Assembly (NCBI GenBank): GCA_030144725.1 | Contig: JASKMD010000017.1 | Coordinates: 1,756,231-1,820,230 of the forward strand | DNA from: Haematococcus lacustris | Lineage: Eukaryota > Chlorophyta > Chlorophyceae > Chlamydomonadales > Haematococcaceae | Reading direction: 5' to 3' | Length of the DNA stretch: 64,000 nt | Shown here: positions 1 to 25,239 of the stretch, one piece after another | Numbering within the stretch: position 1 is the stretch's first letter | Layout of the letters: every line of letters begins with the position of its first letter | Position numbers and translations under genes: made by a program | The notes under the pieces: generated by a model | Database searches by the model: none | What the model saw: the letters and a program-made list of their open reading frames with translations, nothing else | What the model was told of the DNA's origin: nothing

Positions 1-220
1 AGGGCTGCTACTCTGGAACATTGGTATGGAACATTATATAGTCGTGCAGTCAAGAATATTCACATGTCCAGACATGACTTAGGCGGCCTAGACTGTGTGG
101 TCATGGTCAGGTGAAAGATGATGGCACCACATGTCCACGCAAGGAGGTGGCAAGGCGCTCGCATAGCCAACAAGCAGGCAAGCCAGCAGCCAGCGGACAA
201 GCAAGGCACCAGAACCTGAC

Positions 221-1025
221 CTGCCATTCCCATTCAGCCGCCACTGCCAGGGCCAGAGCTCGTGTGGGCAGGACCAGTGGCTGCATGCCTGGCGTTTTGA
301 TTGGGCGCTTGTCCAAAAACAGCTGGTACTGCGACATGGCACAGCACACGTAAGACCAGGCGCTTGTTGCGGCTGTGCAGTCACGGACCATGGCAGGAGC
401 GTCACTGCAAGACCCAGCCTAGCCACCATGGTATGCGTGTGTCTAATTCACATGGAGCCCCATGCTGTGTGCCATGCTGATACACCTTGACTTGTGAGCT
501 TGAGCACTAAAACTTAACTAAAACTAGCAATGCAATTGCTCAAGTGCACAGCAAGATATGGCTATTGTCCCTCGCTCTTCTTGTCTCCATCAACAGCATG
601 ATGTGTCTGCTGTAGACTACAGACACAAGTGACTGCTGCCAGCAATGCTGTGATGCACAGGAGGCTGGAACTGCACCAAGCAGCTTCATACTGCATGTTA
701 CTGCATGGCCTATGGTAACTGCATACTGCATGTTACTGCATGGCATATGGTGACTGCATACTGCATGTTATTGCATGGCATATGGTTACTGCATACTGCA
801 TGTTACTGCATGGTGTGGCATGGTGACTCAAAGCAGGGATGCACGGACCTGGCTCTCCTTTGTAGTCAACACGTGGACGGTCTTGTACCAACGGCCTGCC
901 CCAGCGCTGCCCGTGTCAATGCTGCTGCTGCTCCTGCTGTTACTGCTGCTTCTGCCAGTGCTGCTGCTGCTGCTGTTGTGACGGTTGCCGATGGCAAGAG
1001 ATGTGAGGAGGGTGCCTGGAAGCAT
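221..1025 (-). CDS. ATP12: ATP12-family F1-ATPase assembly factor, 5' part (gene runs off the left edge)
   Basis: Two exons, 1025-849 (59 codons) and 328-221 (36 codons), both ending in phase 0. ATG at 1025-1023 opens a Ser-rich N-terminus, as expected of a mitochondrial presequence. Residues 42-59 contain RWYKTVHV, and exon 2 continues YQLFLDKRPIKTP, PLVLPTRALA and AAEWEWQ, the order seen at the start of the ATP12 domain (family: FYK-V-V, LDGR-KTP, LVLPT-ALA-AIAAEW-Q). Known role of the family: a matrix chaperone that holds the F1 alpha subunit before assembly of ATP synthase. Splice signals: donor GTCCGT after 849, acceptor ending CGCAG before 328, donor GTCAGG after 221. No further exon is visible in 1-220, so the remainder must lie outside the window. 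Exon 1 carries an AGC run coding for Ser. Confidence 0.8.
689..820. repeat. 35-bp tandem repeat, about 3.8 copies
   Basis: Successive units start with TACTGCATGTTACTGCATGG at 689, 724, 759 and 794, spaced exactly 35 bp with a few substitutions. The repeat lies inside the only visible intron (848-329) of the ATP12-like gene. Confidence 0.9.
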
Positions 1026-1429
1026 TGTAACTGACCGCGGCAGCAGGGTGTATGTCGATGCTGGGAGTAATACTAACGCTTGACTGTTGGCTGTCTGAGC
1101 CGCAAGAGCGGGAGGTAGCTTGCATAGTGAGCTTTCCGTCCCAGCCGTCTGGACGCTGCTTGCACTGCGCAACCATGCAGGTAATTGGAGGCAGTGGCGA
1201 TGGCGGCCCATCGAAGTGCCCATTCTAAGTGCTCGAAGTGCCCATGCCTCATTGCGGTGGCGCATAGAAGTGCCATATGACCATCGTGCCCGCGGCCCAT
1301 GTTTGTTATTGCGGCTTGCGTTTTTGACTACAAACCTCACCACCGGTGGCACGCTTCCTCCTAAGACCACTGGGCTTATCATCAACGCTAACATCACCAC
1401 TAACAACCCTCTGAAGCCAACATCAACAC
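1026..1429. other. Upstream region of the ATP12-like gene, nothing recognised
   Basis: This stretch lies 5' of the ATP12-like start codon. I see no conserved protein, RNA gene or clear promoter element in it. Confidence 0.4.
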
Positions 1430-1612
1430 AATAGGGCCTCCATTTGAGTCGGCCCACTAGGGCCCACTAGGGATCCATAGCGGGACTACTCAAACAGTGT
1501 TAATGGGCTGTGTGGAGTATACCCAATGCACATGGACATGGTGCATGAGTGCCTGCCACCTACACTATTGCCTGACCGCGAGGGCTATGGTGTAGGTTTG
1601 GCATGACCTGCA
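1430..1612 (-). repeat. R repeat, diverged copy, at the 3' end of a Fanzor relic
   Basis: Shares the core GCCTGACC-x-CGAGGGCTAT-x-GTGTAG and a GTGTGGAGT block with the other R copies (12.06, 15.54, 36.19 and 49.33 kb). Read on the minus strand it follows directly on the C-terminal coding relic at 1617-2147, so it corresponds to the 3' flank of that Fanzor element. The reverse-strand copy at 26.04 kb has the same placement. Confidence 0.65.
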
Positions 1613-1616
1613 TGCA

Positions 1617-2147
1617 CTAATGTTGATGACAGCTCAAATAGGGGAGCACACTATACTGTGCCACAGGCTGCGGCTGCTGGGGCTTGGATGGCTTGTCACG
1701 CAGCCGCTTGCAGCCCAGGCCTGGGTACTCCTTACCCTTGGCTGGCAGAGCTGCCTGGTCTGACCACCAGCACAGCTCCAGTGCTCGCCACCTGCTCTCC
1801 CCAATGCGCTGCATGTTCGGCGCTGCATTGCAGTCCCTGTCCAGCCACCTGCCTGACTGCAGTGTCGGCTTGGCTTTGGCAGCCTTGCCCTCGGCCTTGC
1901 CTTTGCCCTCAGTGGGCTGGGTGTGCTCAGCTGCCTGCTCAGCCTTGGTGCGCTTGCTGCGCTTGGCTGGCGAGGGAGTACTGGGCCCAGGCTCTGAGGC
2001 TGCTGGCTGTGTGGCTGCCTGGCTGCTGCATGGGGCCTGTGGGGGCTTGCGTGAAACCACTACCGGGCACCACATCAGGCCCCGCACTGGCTGGTCACGC
2101 TGCTGGCTCCAGGCTGGACTCATGGCCGGTACATCCACAGCACTCAT
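1617..2147 (-). pseudogene. Fanzor (eukaryotic TnpB-like) C-terminal relic, lineage 1
   Basis: An open frame of 176 residues without an N-terminal half. It holds a Lys/Ala/Pro-rich linker followed by RWLDRDCNAAPNMQRIG, which fits the RuvC-III motif (D-x-NAA-x-N) of TnpB/Fanzor nucleases. After that comes ELCWW...LPAKGKEYPGL, a tail shared with the relic at 25.24 kb and, in looser form, with the intact gene at 5.18 kb. RuvC-I and RuvC-II are absent, so it cannot be a functional nuclease alone. It is followed in its own sense by the R repeat. The Fanzor assignment is inferred from motif order and from the relic at 25.3 kb, where a RuvC-II block precedes the same C-terminus. Confidence 0.7.
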
Positions 2148-2398
2148 GTTGCACTGTCAAACTGGCCAGCATTAGTATATGTATGGCAGAGTAGCACCAT
2201 GGCATACAATGAGCCGTGCACATACTGCTGCGTGCTGCTGAGCTGCAGTCCTGGTGTGCAGAGACACAGCCTGCCTGCCGCCACCCATGTGACTATCAGC
2301 CGTGCATTGCTCAGAAGGATTGCAGTTGTGCTGACCAGGCAGTTGATGCTGCAACTACACACAGCTGCCAGGGACCAGGCATGGGACCAGGCCCAGCA

Positions 2399-2814
2399 TC
2401 ACCAGGACGCCTTGGTGACCCCTGGCAGCAGCCCATAGTGAGCCAGCTGGCGCAGCATGATGCGTGACAACCTTGCAAAACGGTGCACACTGCGGGGTCG
2501 CCCAGTCAAGACGCAGCGGTTTACTACCCGTGTCGCCATGGCATCGCGGGGGATTGACGTCTCGAACAAGCGTTGCACCTGCACGAGGGCACATAGGAGT
2601 TGGCGAAGCCGCAGTGGCTGCACATGCATTTATGTTGTCCTTGGCAGACCTGGAGTCGAGTATCGAGCGGCAGCGTGGTGTCCGAGACCATTGCCTTGAA
2701 CAACGTGTGGTCCGCTTCATGCTCGCGCACGGTGATACGTCTGATGTGGTCTTTCAAGATACGGCGCTGTCCTAGCAGTTGAGCAACTCCAGGCAGTCTC
2801 AATAGCCTGCCCAT
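2399..2814 (-). CDS. RPS14: Mitochondrial ribosomal protein uS14 (S14)
   Basis: Two exons, 2814-2650 (55 codons) and 2578-2399 (60 codons with TGA), joined in phase 0 with GT-AG ends, giving 114 residues. Exon 1 has ILKDHIRR and FKAMVSDTTLPLDTRLQ. Exon 2 has the diagnostic NRCVLTGRPRSVHRFARLSR and ends LPGVTKASW, the universal S14 C-terminus. uS14 binds 16S-like rRNA in the head of the small subunit. Chlorophyte plastids usually encode their own S14, and this copy has spliceosomal introns and a short basic N-terminus, so I infer the mitochondrial ribosome. Complete and intact, of normal family length. Confidence 0.88.
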
Positions 2815-2944
2815 TCTACAACCTGGTGCTGCCTTATAATCAGATGGCCATCTTTGCCAGCGCCTTATGTCTTATTGCATACACCATGCAATATACACCA
2901 TGCCTTATTGCATACACCATGCAAGTCAAACCTCCTTTGGTTCT

Positions 2945-3100
2945 CAAGCGACCGGCCAACCTAGAATTCTGTTTCTAGGATTCTAGGCTCAGGAAAAATT
3001 TCTAGGTTTCCGGCCGGCCAACCTAGAATTCTATTTCTAGGTTTCTAGGCTCAGGAAAAATTTCTAGGTTTCCGGCCAGCCACCTAGAATTCTATGGGCG
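2945..3100. repeat. About 64-bp tandem repeat, 2.4 copies
   Basis: Two full units contain GGCCAACCTAGAATTCT, TCTAGGCTCAGGAAAAATTT and CTAGGTTTC, followed by a third partial unit at about 3076. AT-richer than its surroundings. It lies upstream of the uS14 gene; no function evident. Confidence 0.85.
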
Positions 3101-3639
3101 TACCCTAGTTCTCATGCTCTGCGGGTTTACTACTGGAAAAGTCAAGAGCAGTAGCAATAATAGTGATATACATTGTCAAAAGCAACTCCTGAACTCAGGC
3201 GTTCCCAACTACCTGAAAACCACCCCCCTGTGATAGGAAGCCCGTATCTCCGCAGCCACTCAGTCAAAAACATATGTAAACAGTGCTTTAAACAGAAGAG
3301 ACTCAAAGCTACGAGATGGCCGACGCAGCAAAAACTATCTCGCTCTCAGCGGTGCTCAGTGCCTGCCCAAAGATCGACATTTGAATTCATGCGATTTTGC
3401 CTCATGCGAGGCGCGCCACACTAGCACGCTTCGCCACACCGTTGTTGCTGGCACCTGCAACGCGCAGCAGCAGTCGGAACATGATTTGCTTTTGGCATGT
3501 GGACGCGACGACGGCAATCGTGACGACTGGATACCACTACCAGCATTTGGAGCTGCTGCTGGCGCAAGTGCATTACCGGCTGCTCTACTACGCTTAACAA
3601 GGTGCTAGGTGCAGTACGTGGTGTTGTCTTACCTTGCTT

Positions 3640-4452
3640 TGCTGCCCTCGACTTGTTAGCTGCAGGTGCCTCACGCTTACGTGACGTGCTGGCCGCTGCC
3701 AGCTGTTGCTGCTGCTGAGGGGGTGCACCAGCAGGCACAGCCAGCTCAGGGATGGTGCCTGCAGGTGTCAGCTGCTGCTGAGGGGGCGCAGCTGCGGCGA
3801 GCTTCCCACGGATGTGGGGGTGCACACGTGGCTCTGTAGCTTGGGTACCCTCCAGCTCGTGTGTACCTCCTGCTTGTGAAACTGGAGGTATGACTGAAGC
3901 TGCTTTCCTGTCATCTTCATTGCCTCCTCGACAGTTGTGTGGCCATAATCACGCCCCCCAAAGGCAAGGGCATGGGCCGCTGCAAGCCGCTCTTGGCACG
4001 CATGGTCACCCACATTAATCACAACCCTCCCCACCTTGTGCGCTGCATCTGTGATCTGGCGCTCTGCCTTTGCTGACCGCTGTGCTGCAGCTGCGGCATC
4101 CTCCTTACGCCGCACTTCAGCACGGAGCTGACCCATGCGCTGCTGCAAATCATGAACATCCACAGTCTTCACCGCCTCCTTGCATGTGCGCAGGGACATC
4201 AACTGCAGCAGAGCTGGCAGCTCCATGTACCTGCCACCACCATGCTTCAGCAGCTGCAACATGGATGGCTGCCCATTGAGACAGCCCATTGAGACAGCCC
4301 ATTGAGACGGGGTGCTGCTCCAAAACCAGCAGCTGCTGCTTCTGCTTGAAGGTGAGTGGGGAGTGGTGGGGGCGGCGTTTGTGCCGGTAGATATGCACCT
4401 GACCCTCCCTCGAGTCCCAATCATCGTGCGTCAATCCAATATCTATGTTCAT
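3640..4452 (-). pseudogene. Unknown gene, main exon 4452-3867 broken by a 13-bp tandem repeat
   Basis: From ATG at 4452 the frame reads MNIDIGLTHDDWDSREGQ...KQKQQLLVLEQHP and then meets three head-to-tail copies of a 13-bp unit (TTGAGACAGCCCA on the plus strand, 4275-4313). Beyond it the good coding frame (QLLKHGGGRYMELPALLQL through FHKQE, up to a GTACAC donor at 3866) is in another phase. Two copies of the unit would keep one continuous frame, so the third copy is a +13 frameshift. The middle (about residues 70-170) is charged and helical (LQQRMGQLRAEVRRKED). A probable downstream Gln/Pro/Ala-rich exon lies near 3640-3780 with a GTAAGA donor. I do not recognise the family. Confidence 0.4.
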
Positions 4453-5179
4453 TTGTTCTGGTGATGCACGTAAGAGTCATCTTGGACAAGAGTGTAGGGA
4501 GTTTGGCTGGAGCTCAGCGGCGGTGGCAAAAAGTAGCAAAGATGTTGAAGAGGGGGTGGGTTTGCAAGCCAGGCGCCCACCATTATAGCGATGTAGCGTT
4601 GCCGTCAACACTTAAGGGAATCCTCACATCCTCGCCAAGCGGCCTGCACCATCAGGAAGCTCGCGCAACCATGTTTGCCGGACTTCGGTGGTGTGCGCCA
4701 CCGACATGTCGTGCATCGCTAACGGATAGCCAAGGACGGAGCTTACCAGTGTAGCTAACCACGGTCTGTGATTGGGACACATCCGGGGTCACATGTGGCT
4801 GCCCGCATCGAAAGACTCCGTTTGCAACTCCAGTCGAACATTAAACGCGCAATATCGCATTGCAGCAGACGCAGCAAACGTTACATCAAATGATGGAGTA
4901 GATGGGCCGCAGTTGCATGAAGATTACCAACCCCATGTTGGGAACGCCTGACCTGAACCCCACAGCCCTCATGCTACACCAAAATAAAGCATGAGTTGGG
5001 ATCGAACCTGGCTGCGAGCTCATCATTGTAAAGGCTACCGACAGTGTGCCTAATGCCCACTTCAGCTCAGCCTTCTGGTGTGTGTGCCTGTGCCAGTGCC
5101 TGCGCCTGTGCCACACACATCCCCTTTGTTAGGGGTTCATTGTTTTTTTTTGGTTGGGATTGTCTTGAGCTGTAGCTGG
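4453..5179. other. 3' flank of the Fanzor gene, no gene seen
   Basis: Neither strand shows a recognisable coding exon. There is a small hairpin CCCCTTTGTTAGGGG at 5121-5135, just after the Fanzor stop codon. A box-B-like GGGATCGAACC occurs at 4998-5008 but no tRNA folds around it. By analogy with TnpB/Fanzor loci, this 3' flank is where a guide RNA would be encoded, but no conserved copy in the window supports that here. Confidence 0.35.
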
Positions 5180-7960
5180 CTATTGCTGCTGCTTGCGCTG
5201 CCACTTGAGCAACAGGGGCTTGTCGGCTATCTCCACCCACTCCTGGCCTGGCTGGCCTGGCTTTGGCATGGCTGGGCGGTTAGTCCAGTAGCACAGCTCA
5301 GTGGGGCGAGGCCCTGGGCCGACTGCACAGCGGCGGATGTTCAGCGCGGCTGACACGTCCCGGTCATAGAACCTGCACATGGGTGTTGGAGATGCATCAT
5401 GCATGACGTCAATTCATGTGTCATGTCATGTGGGATATGCTCATGTCATGCACATGTGTAGGGTTGGGTCAATGCTTACCTGGTGATGTTGTTGATGCTT
5501 GTTAAGCACATCAGGCCCCGGACTTGGGAACGCTTCGCCATGCTTTTCACTGGCCGCAGCCACCTGCATGGACACATGGGGCAATGCACATTTGTAAGAT
5601 GTCTCATCTTGACCCTACCTAGTCACCTTGACTCCACAACCTCCCAACTCCCAACACAACCCCCTATCCTCACCCCCCTCACCTGAAGGACTCTGGCGGC
5701 GTGTCAAGGAGGGTCTCACTGGGGGTGTTGTCGGCTGAGCTGACCCGGCTGGTTCGGAACTCGTCCACCAGCACCACACGCTCTGGCCTGAACTGCTTCA
5801 CTGCCTCCTTCCGCATCTGGCTGACAGGGACACCCCTGCATCCAATGGTGCCAGTGCCATTGAAGCCAGCTGCCCCATAGGCCAGGGCCAGGATGCGGTC
5901 CGGCCACAGCTTCTGTGCCTGCTTCTTGACCTGCAGCCACATATAGCAAGACACAGTGGCATACATGTGTAAGGTCAGGTATAGGAGCAGCAACAGATGC
6001 AACAACAGCAGCAGCTGGCTAGGTGAGCTGACTGTGGTTGGCTGCTGCTGAGCTCGTGAGTTAGGGTTATTGGGCCTTACCTTGGCCCAGAACGAAGACA
6101 CCACGCGCATCTTGCCACAATACAGCCTGAACCGGGCGTTGGCCCAGCGCTTCTTCGAGACCTCGGCCCACATGGCGTCGTACGTCTCCAGGACGGTGTC
6201 GGCGAACCGCCTGTACGAGGCCAGCGAGCTGGGCTTGCTACTGACCTTTGACAGGGCTGTGAGCTGCGTCTTCACCGTGGCCAGCCAGATCTTAGTAGCC
6301 AGGGCCTGCCGCGTGATGCCACTGTCCCGGTAGTACTGCCCGGCGGTAAGCGTCCAGTGGCGCACTGACACCACTGAGCCGTCGGCGCTGCGCTCCTCGT
6401 GCGCCACCGTGGCCATATTCGTCTTGCCCGGGTCCACGCCAAGCCACTCTGATCGAATCTGTGCTTGGGGCTGGCGAGCTTTTGGCGGCGAGGGTCAGGC
6501 AGCAATGCATCCCACCGGCTGGCCACCTGCAGCCACCATAAACACCACCAAGGCACCTCATCTGAAGGCTGGCAGAAGGCTCATAAGGCAGGCACAAGGC
6601 AGTTAACAACACACATGGCAACTGACTGAGCACCAAAGGCTGGTACCTGACTGCAAGGAGCACTCACCTTGCTGTTTGCAGGCCCTTCGATGTAGTGGCC
6701 CGGCCTCGCTGGGTCAGGTAGGGCACCGTTCCTGAACTTGACCAAGGAGGTGACCCCTGCCTCCGTCAGCACCCCCAGCATGCCGGCGTCACTCATCAAG
6801 CCGTAGAGGACGTTGGTGTCGATGAAGATGTGCCGTGCACGGCACTTGCTGGTGGGGGTGATGGCATAGGGTGTGGGGGGGCGGGGGGGCCTAGGCAGCA
6901 GCCCGGGGTTTGTGAGCTCAGCCTGCTGCCAGGGCACCATGTCCAGCTGCCAGGCTGCCATGGCTGCCTCCATCTCTCTGGTGGTGTGCACCGCATGGCG
7001 CAGCAGCCGGCCCCGGTTTGCTGGATCCTCCACCCAGTCATCATCCCCCTCCTCCCCTTCCTCCAGCCCCAGCAGGCCCCGCTGCAAAGCCACCTCAGCC
7101 TGCATGGCTGCAGTCACCACCACACCACCCTCCCCCACCAGCCAGGTGACCTCCAAGCCGCACACCATACGGCGCACGTAAGTGCACTGCCGCTTGGACC
7201 AGGCTGGCAGGTACCCACCAACCAGCCCCCTCACCCCAAATCGACGCTGGTGCTCGTTGGTGCCCAGCAGGACCTTGGCCCCGGCCAGGGACACTGACTT
7301 CTTCAGCCTGCCAGCGAAGAGGAGTATGAGGATGTTGCTGAAAGCTGTCTCCAGCTGCTTGCCGACTTGGTCCACCATGTTCGCGTCAGACAGGTGGCGG
7401 GGGATAGCTTCGAGGCGGGCACACAGGTCGGGGTGCGCGGCCAACACGGCAGCGACTGCTGCACTCGGCTGAGTATTCTCGCCCTCTCCGGGCAGGCCGC
7501 GGCACAGCTGCAGGTACAGATTCCTGCAGTTGAGGTTCGGGATGTCTGCTGCGGAGACTGGGATGTCTGTGTCTGTGTATGACAGTGGCTGGCCTTGCGC
7601 GTCAAGCTGGTCGGCTACGTGCAGGGTAAACAAGTCGCGCACGAGGAAGCCCAACAGCAGGCTGCCAATCACCCCCCGCTCGCTGATGGACTTCACTCGT
7701 GGGCGCACAGCCTTGCCAAGGAAGGCGTCCCAAAGCGCTTGCGGGAGGTGGTCGATGAGGTGGGCTAACTTGGCCTTTCTTGCGTGGAACGTATTGTCCC
7801 TGCTGCGGGCAGCGCGGGCCGCTCCTGAAGCCTCCCTTTTGCGCTGTGCCTCGGTCAAGTCGGGTTGGCCTGCCTCGTCGCGGTCAACTATGTCGAAGTC
7901 GGGGTCCTCCGGCACTGCTCTAGGCCCACCCACACCGGTTCGTCTCTTCTTACTCGCCAT
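5180..7960 (-). CDS. Fanzor RNA-guided nuclease (TnpB-like), intact, 5 exons, 731 aa
   Basis: Exons 7960-6668, 6458-6081, 5930-5683, 5563-5480 and 5372-5180 join in phase with GT-AG introns. The N-terminus MASKKRR looks like a nuclear localisation signal. RuvC-I is WLGVDPGKTNMATV (D440), RuvC-II LVDEFRTSRVSSAD (E614), RuvC-III FYDRDVSAALNIRRC (D673), in the correct order and spacing for TnpB/Fanzor. Family knowledge: these nucleases use a guide RNA encoded at the 3' end of their own element to cut a TAM-flanked DNA target. Oddities: the CxxC...CxxC zinc ribbon normally between RuvC-II and III is not visible (RVSSAD where Cys is usual), and the RuvC-III Asn is Ser. The tail ELCYW...KPG is shared with the lineage-1 relics. 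The acceptor of exon 2 (CACAG before 6458) was chosen because it restores phase and avoids a stop. No transposase is adjacent except the small ITR element starting 97 bp upstream. Confidence 0.85.
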
Positions 7961-8057
7961 AAACAATAGCAACGCGAGGCAGCTACATATACTAAGGATT
8001 TTTGTGCTTGTCACACACATAAGGAGCGTCCCGGGCTGTATCATATTATATGATATA

Positions 8058-9052
8058 CCGTACTCTCCCTTTTGATTCCCTATCCCGAATCGTTTTTTGT
8101 CCTTCGGGAAACCGGGAATGATTAAACAATGTATTTCTCTGGTCTTTCGGGAAGTAGTCAAACAATTAGTTGACCTTGACGAAAGTGCCAGCAATGGACC
8201 AGTTTGTGGTCCGGGGCATCAGTGCCGCCGACGCAGCTGATAATCTGCACCGCGAGCTCCTTATGCACGATGAACAATGCTTCCAAATGTCTCTTGATCG
8301 TCAAGCGGCAATTATTGAGAAGCGACTACCTAGGACCACTAATTTTGGGCCTTCTCCACGCCTTAATCTTGCCGCATCGGCAAAGCGTATGAGAACTGGT
8401 AGCAAACTGCTAGGATTCAGCCCACCCTGGGCTGGGCCAGAGGGAGGCGGGCCAGGCTGGGGCAAAGGCTAGTGCGTCGGGCAAGGCCGGGGTGGCAACA
8501 AGGGTGGCTGCTATGCCCAGGGCAAGGTCGAGGGAGGTGGGCCAGGCTGGGGCAAAGGCTGAGGTCACAGGACAGGCAAGGGTGGCAACCAGGCTGGCAA
8601 CCATGTCAACCAGGCTGGCGACTGGTCATACACGGTCAGCCGGCCAAGGCGGGGTGCTTTGGCCAAGGCAACAGAATGGGTGGCGGCAGGAGTACGCAAG
8701 TCTGAATGCTCCAAGGCAGATGATAAGATATGCCAGCAGCGGCAGGAGGACCACGACTGTATTAGCTGTATTAGCTGACCACGACTGTATTAGTTCAGTG
8801 CCCCATGTGACGTGGTCAGGTGATAAGGCCACTAGAAGAGAGGCCACGACAGTAGACTATGTGGATCATATGATTTTGATGCGAGATTAATGGAATGGGA
8901 TGCTTGATTATTTCTATGCACGAAGACGTTCTCAAAACTAACTTTAGACGTACTTTGGCAATCGGGGAATTTGAAACAATGAAAAATATGGCTCGGGAAT
9001 AATATTTTAATTATAGTTTCCGAGGCCTCGGGAATCAAAAGGGATAGTACGG
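8058..9052. mobile_element. CCGTAC-ITR transposon, copy A (995 bp, TA target duplication)
   Basis: Starts CCGTACTCTCCCTTTTGATT at 8058 and ends with the inverted repeat AATCAAAAGGGATAGTACGG at 9052; TA flanks both ends (8056-8057, 9053-9054). Subterminal motifs with core TCGGGAA / TTCCCGA recur on both sides. A TA duplication with short inverted ends resembles Tc1/mariner-like insertions, but no transposase is encoded, so it is non-autonomous or of unknown mechanism. It carries a small gene related to the one in copy B at 48.2 kb. Insertion site: AT-rich palindromic sequence between the Fanzor promoter and the 3' end of the polymerase gene. Confidence 0.8.
8194..8776 (+). pseudogene. MDxFVVRGISA small protein of the CCGTAC element, frameshifted
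   Basis: ATG at 8194 begins MDQFVVRGISAADAADNLHR, matching MDLFVVRGISANDAAENLQR of copy B (48547-49035). The N-terminal frame stops at 8472. A C-terminal block in a different frame (RKSECSKADDKIC, stop near 8776) matches RKFECSEEDAEIC of copy B. The conserved ends in different frames show at least one frameshift in the Gly/Ala repeat region between them. Function unknown. Confidence 0.6.
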
Positions 9053-9528
9053 TATACATGATATTATATGATGTATACATTTTCATTATAAGCCCTGTTT
9101 CTGCAGCGCAATACGCCTGCGGGGACCCTTTGTCCCTCGCGCACTGGTCGTAACCGTGCGCGCTGAGGTTCGGGTGGCAGTTAGGCGGCAGTTGGCGGGC
9201 AGTAATGGGAGTGTATCGTGCACCGGCATCATGGCTGACGCCGATGAGCCAGAGCAGATGTTTAACCGTGTTATGCTGCCATCAAGCGACCTGTTGCTAC
9301 GAGCAAATTGCAACCTGCGATAACCTTGAGGTTCTGCGGTTACCAAGAGTCGAACTAGGGTCGCCAAGATGACTCCTAAGTGTATCATGATATGCCTAAT
9401 AGTCCATATACGTGTATCATGAGATATCATGATACATGCCGCTCCCTACACACACATGTCCACATGGTTGTTTCAAGTATTTTATCAGTGTAACTCTCCG
9501 TTCACATTCAGGAGACATCGCGCCATTG
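9053..9528. other. 3' flank of the polymerase gene
   Basis: Holds a long imperfect palindrome at about 9395-9437 (TGTATCATGATAT ... ATATCATGATACA), which would form a hairpin beyond the polymerase stop codon. Otherwise nothing recognised. Confidence 0.4.
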
Positions 9529-25028
<15,500 letters not shown>

Positions 25029-25239
25029 GACGACGTTCTGACGACGCGACCGTCCTATTAGCCTCCAAGAGTCGCAATGCCATCCAGGCGCTTGTACTCC
25101 CTAGCGTTTGAGCCGGTTTCGTCCGGTCGTTACGGTGTGCCGGTGTGACTTATGAGCTCGAGCCAGTGTGCAAGCATAGTGGCTAGAATGGTATTTCACC
25201 ATCACCCTAAAGCTGTAATACTAGTGTCGGCATGTGCAT

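Noticed and set aside
689..820. Evenly spaced 35-bp repeats as a CRISPR array
   Set aside because: Units are directly adjacent without unique spacers, and the setting is a eukaryotic intron.
1617..2147. Bacterial IS605 TnpB contamination
   Set aside because: The related gene at 5.18-7.96 kb has four spliceosomal introns, and the relics are embedded among intron-rich host genes, so a eukaryotic Fanzor origin fits better.
4998..5008. tRNA-like box B (GGGATCGAACC) on the plus strand
   Set aside because: The T-stem does not pair, and no acceptor or anticodon stem can be drawn around it.
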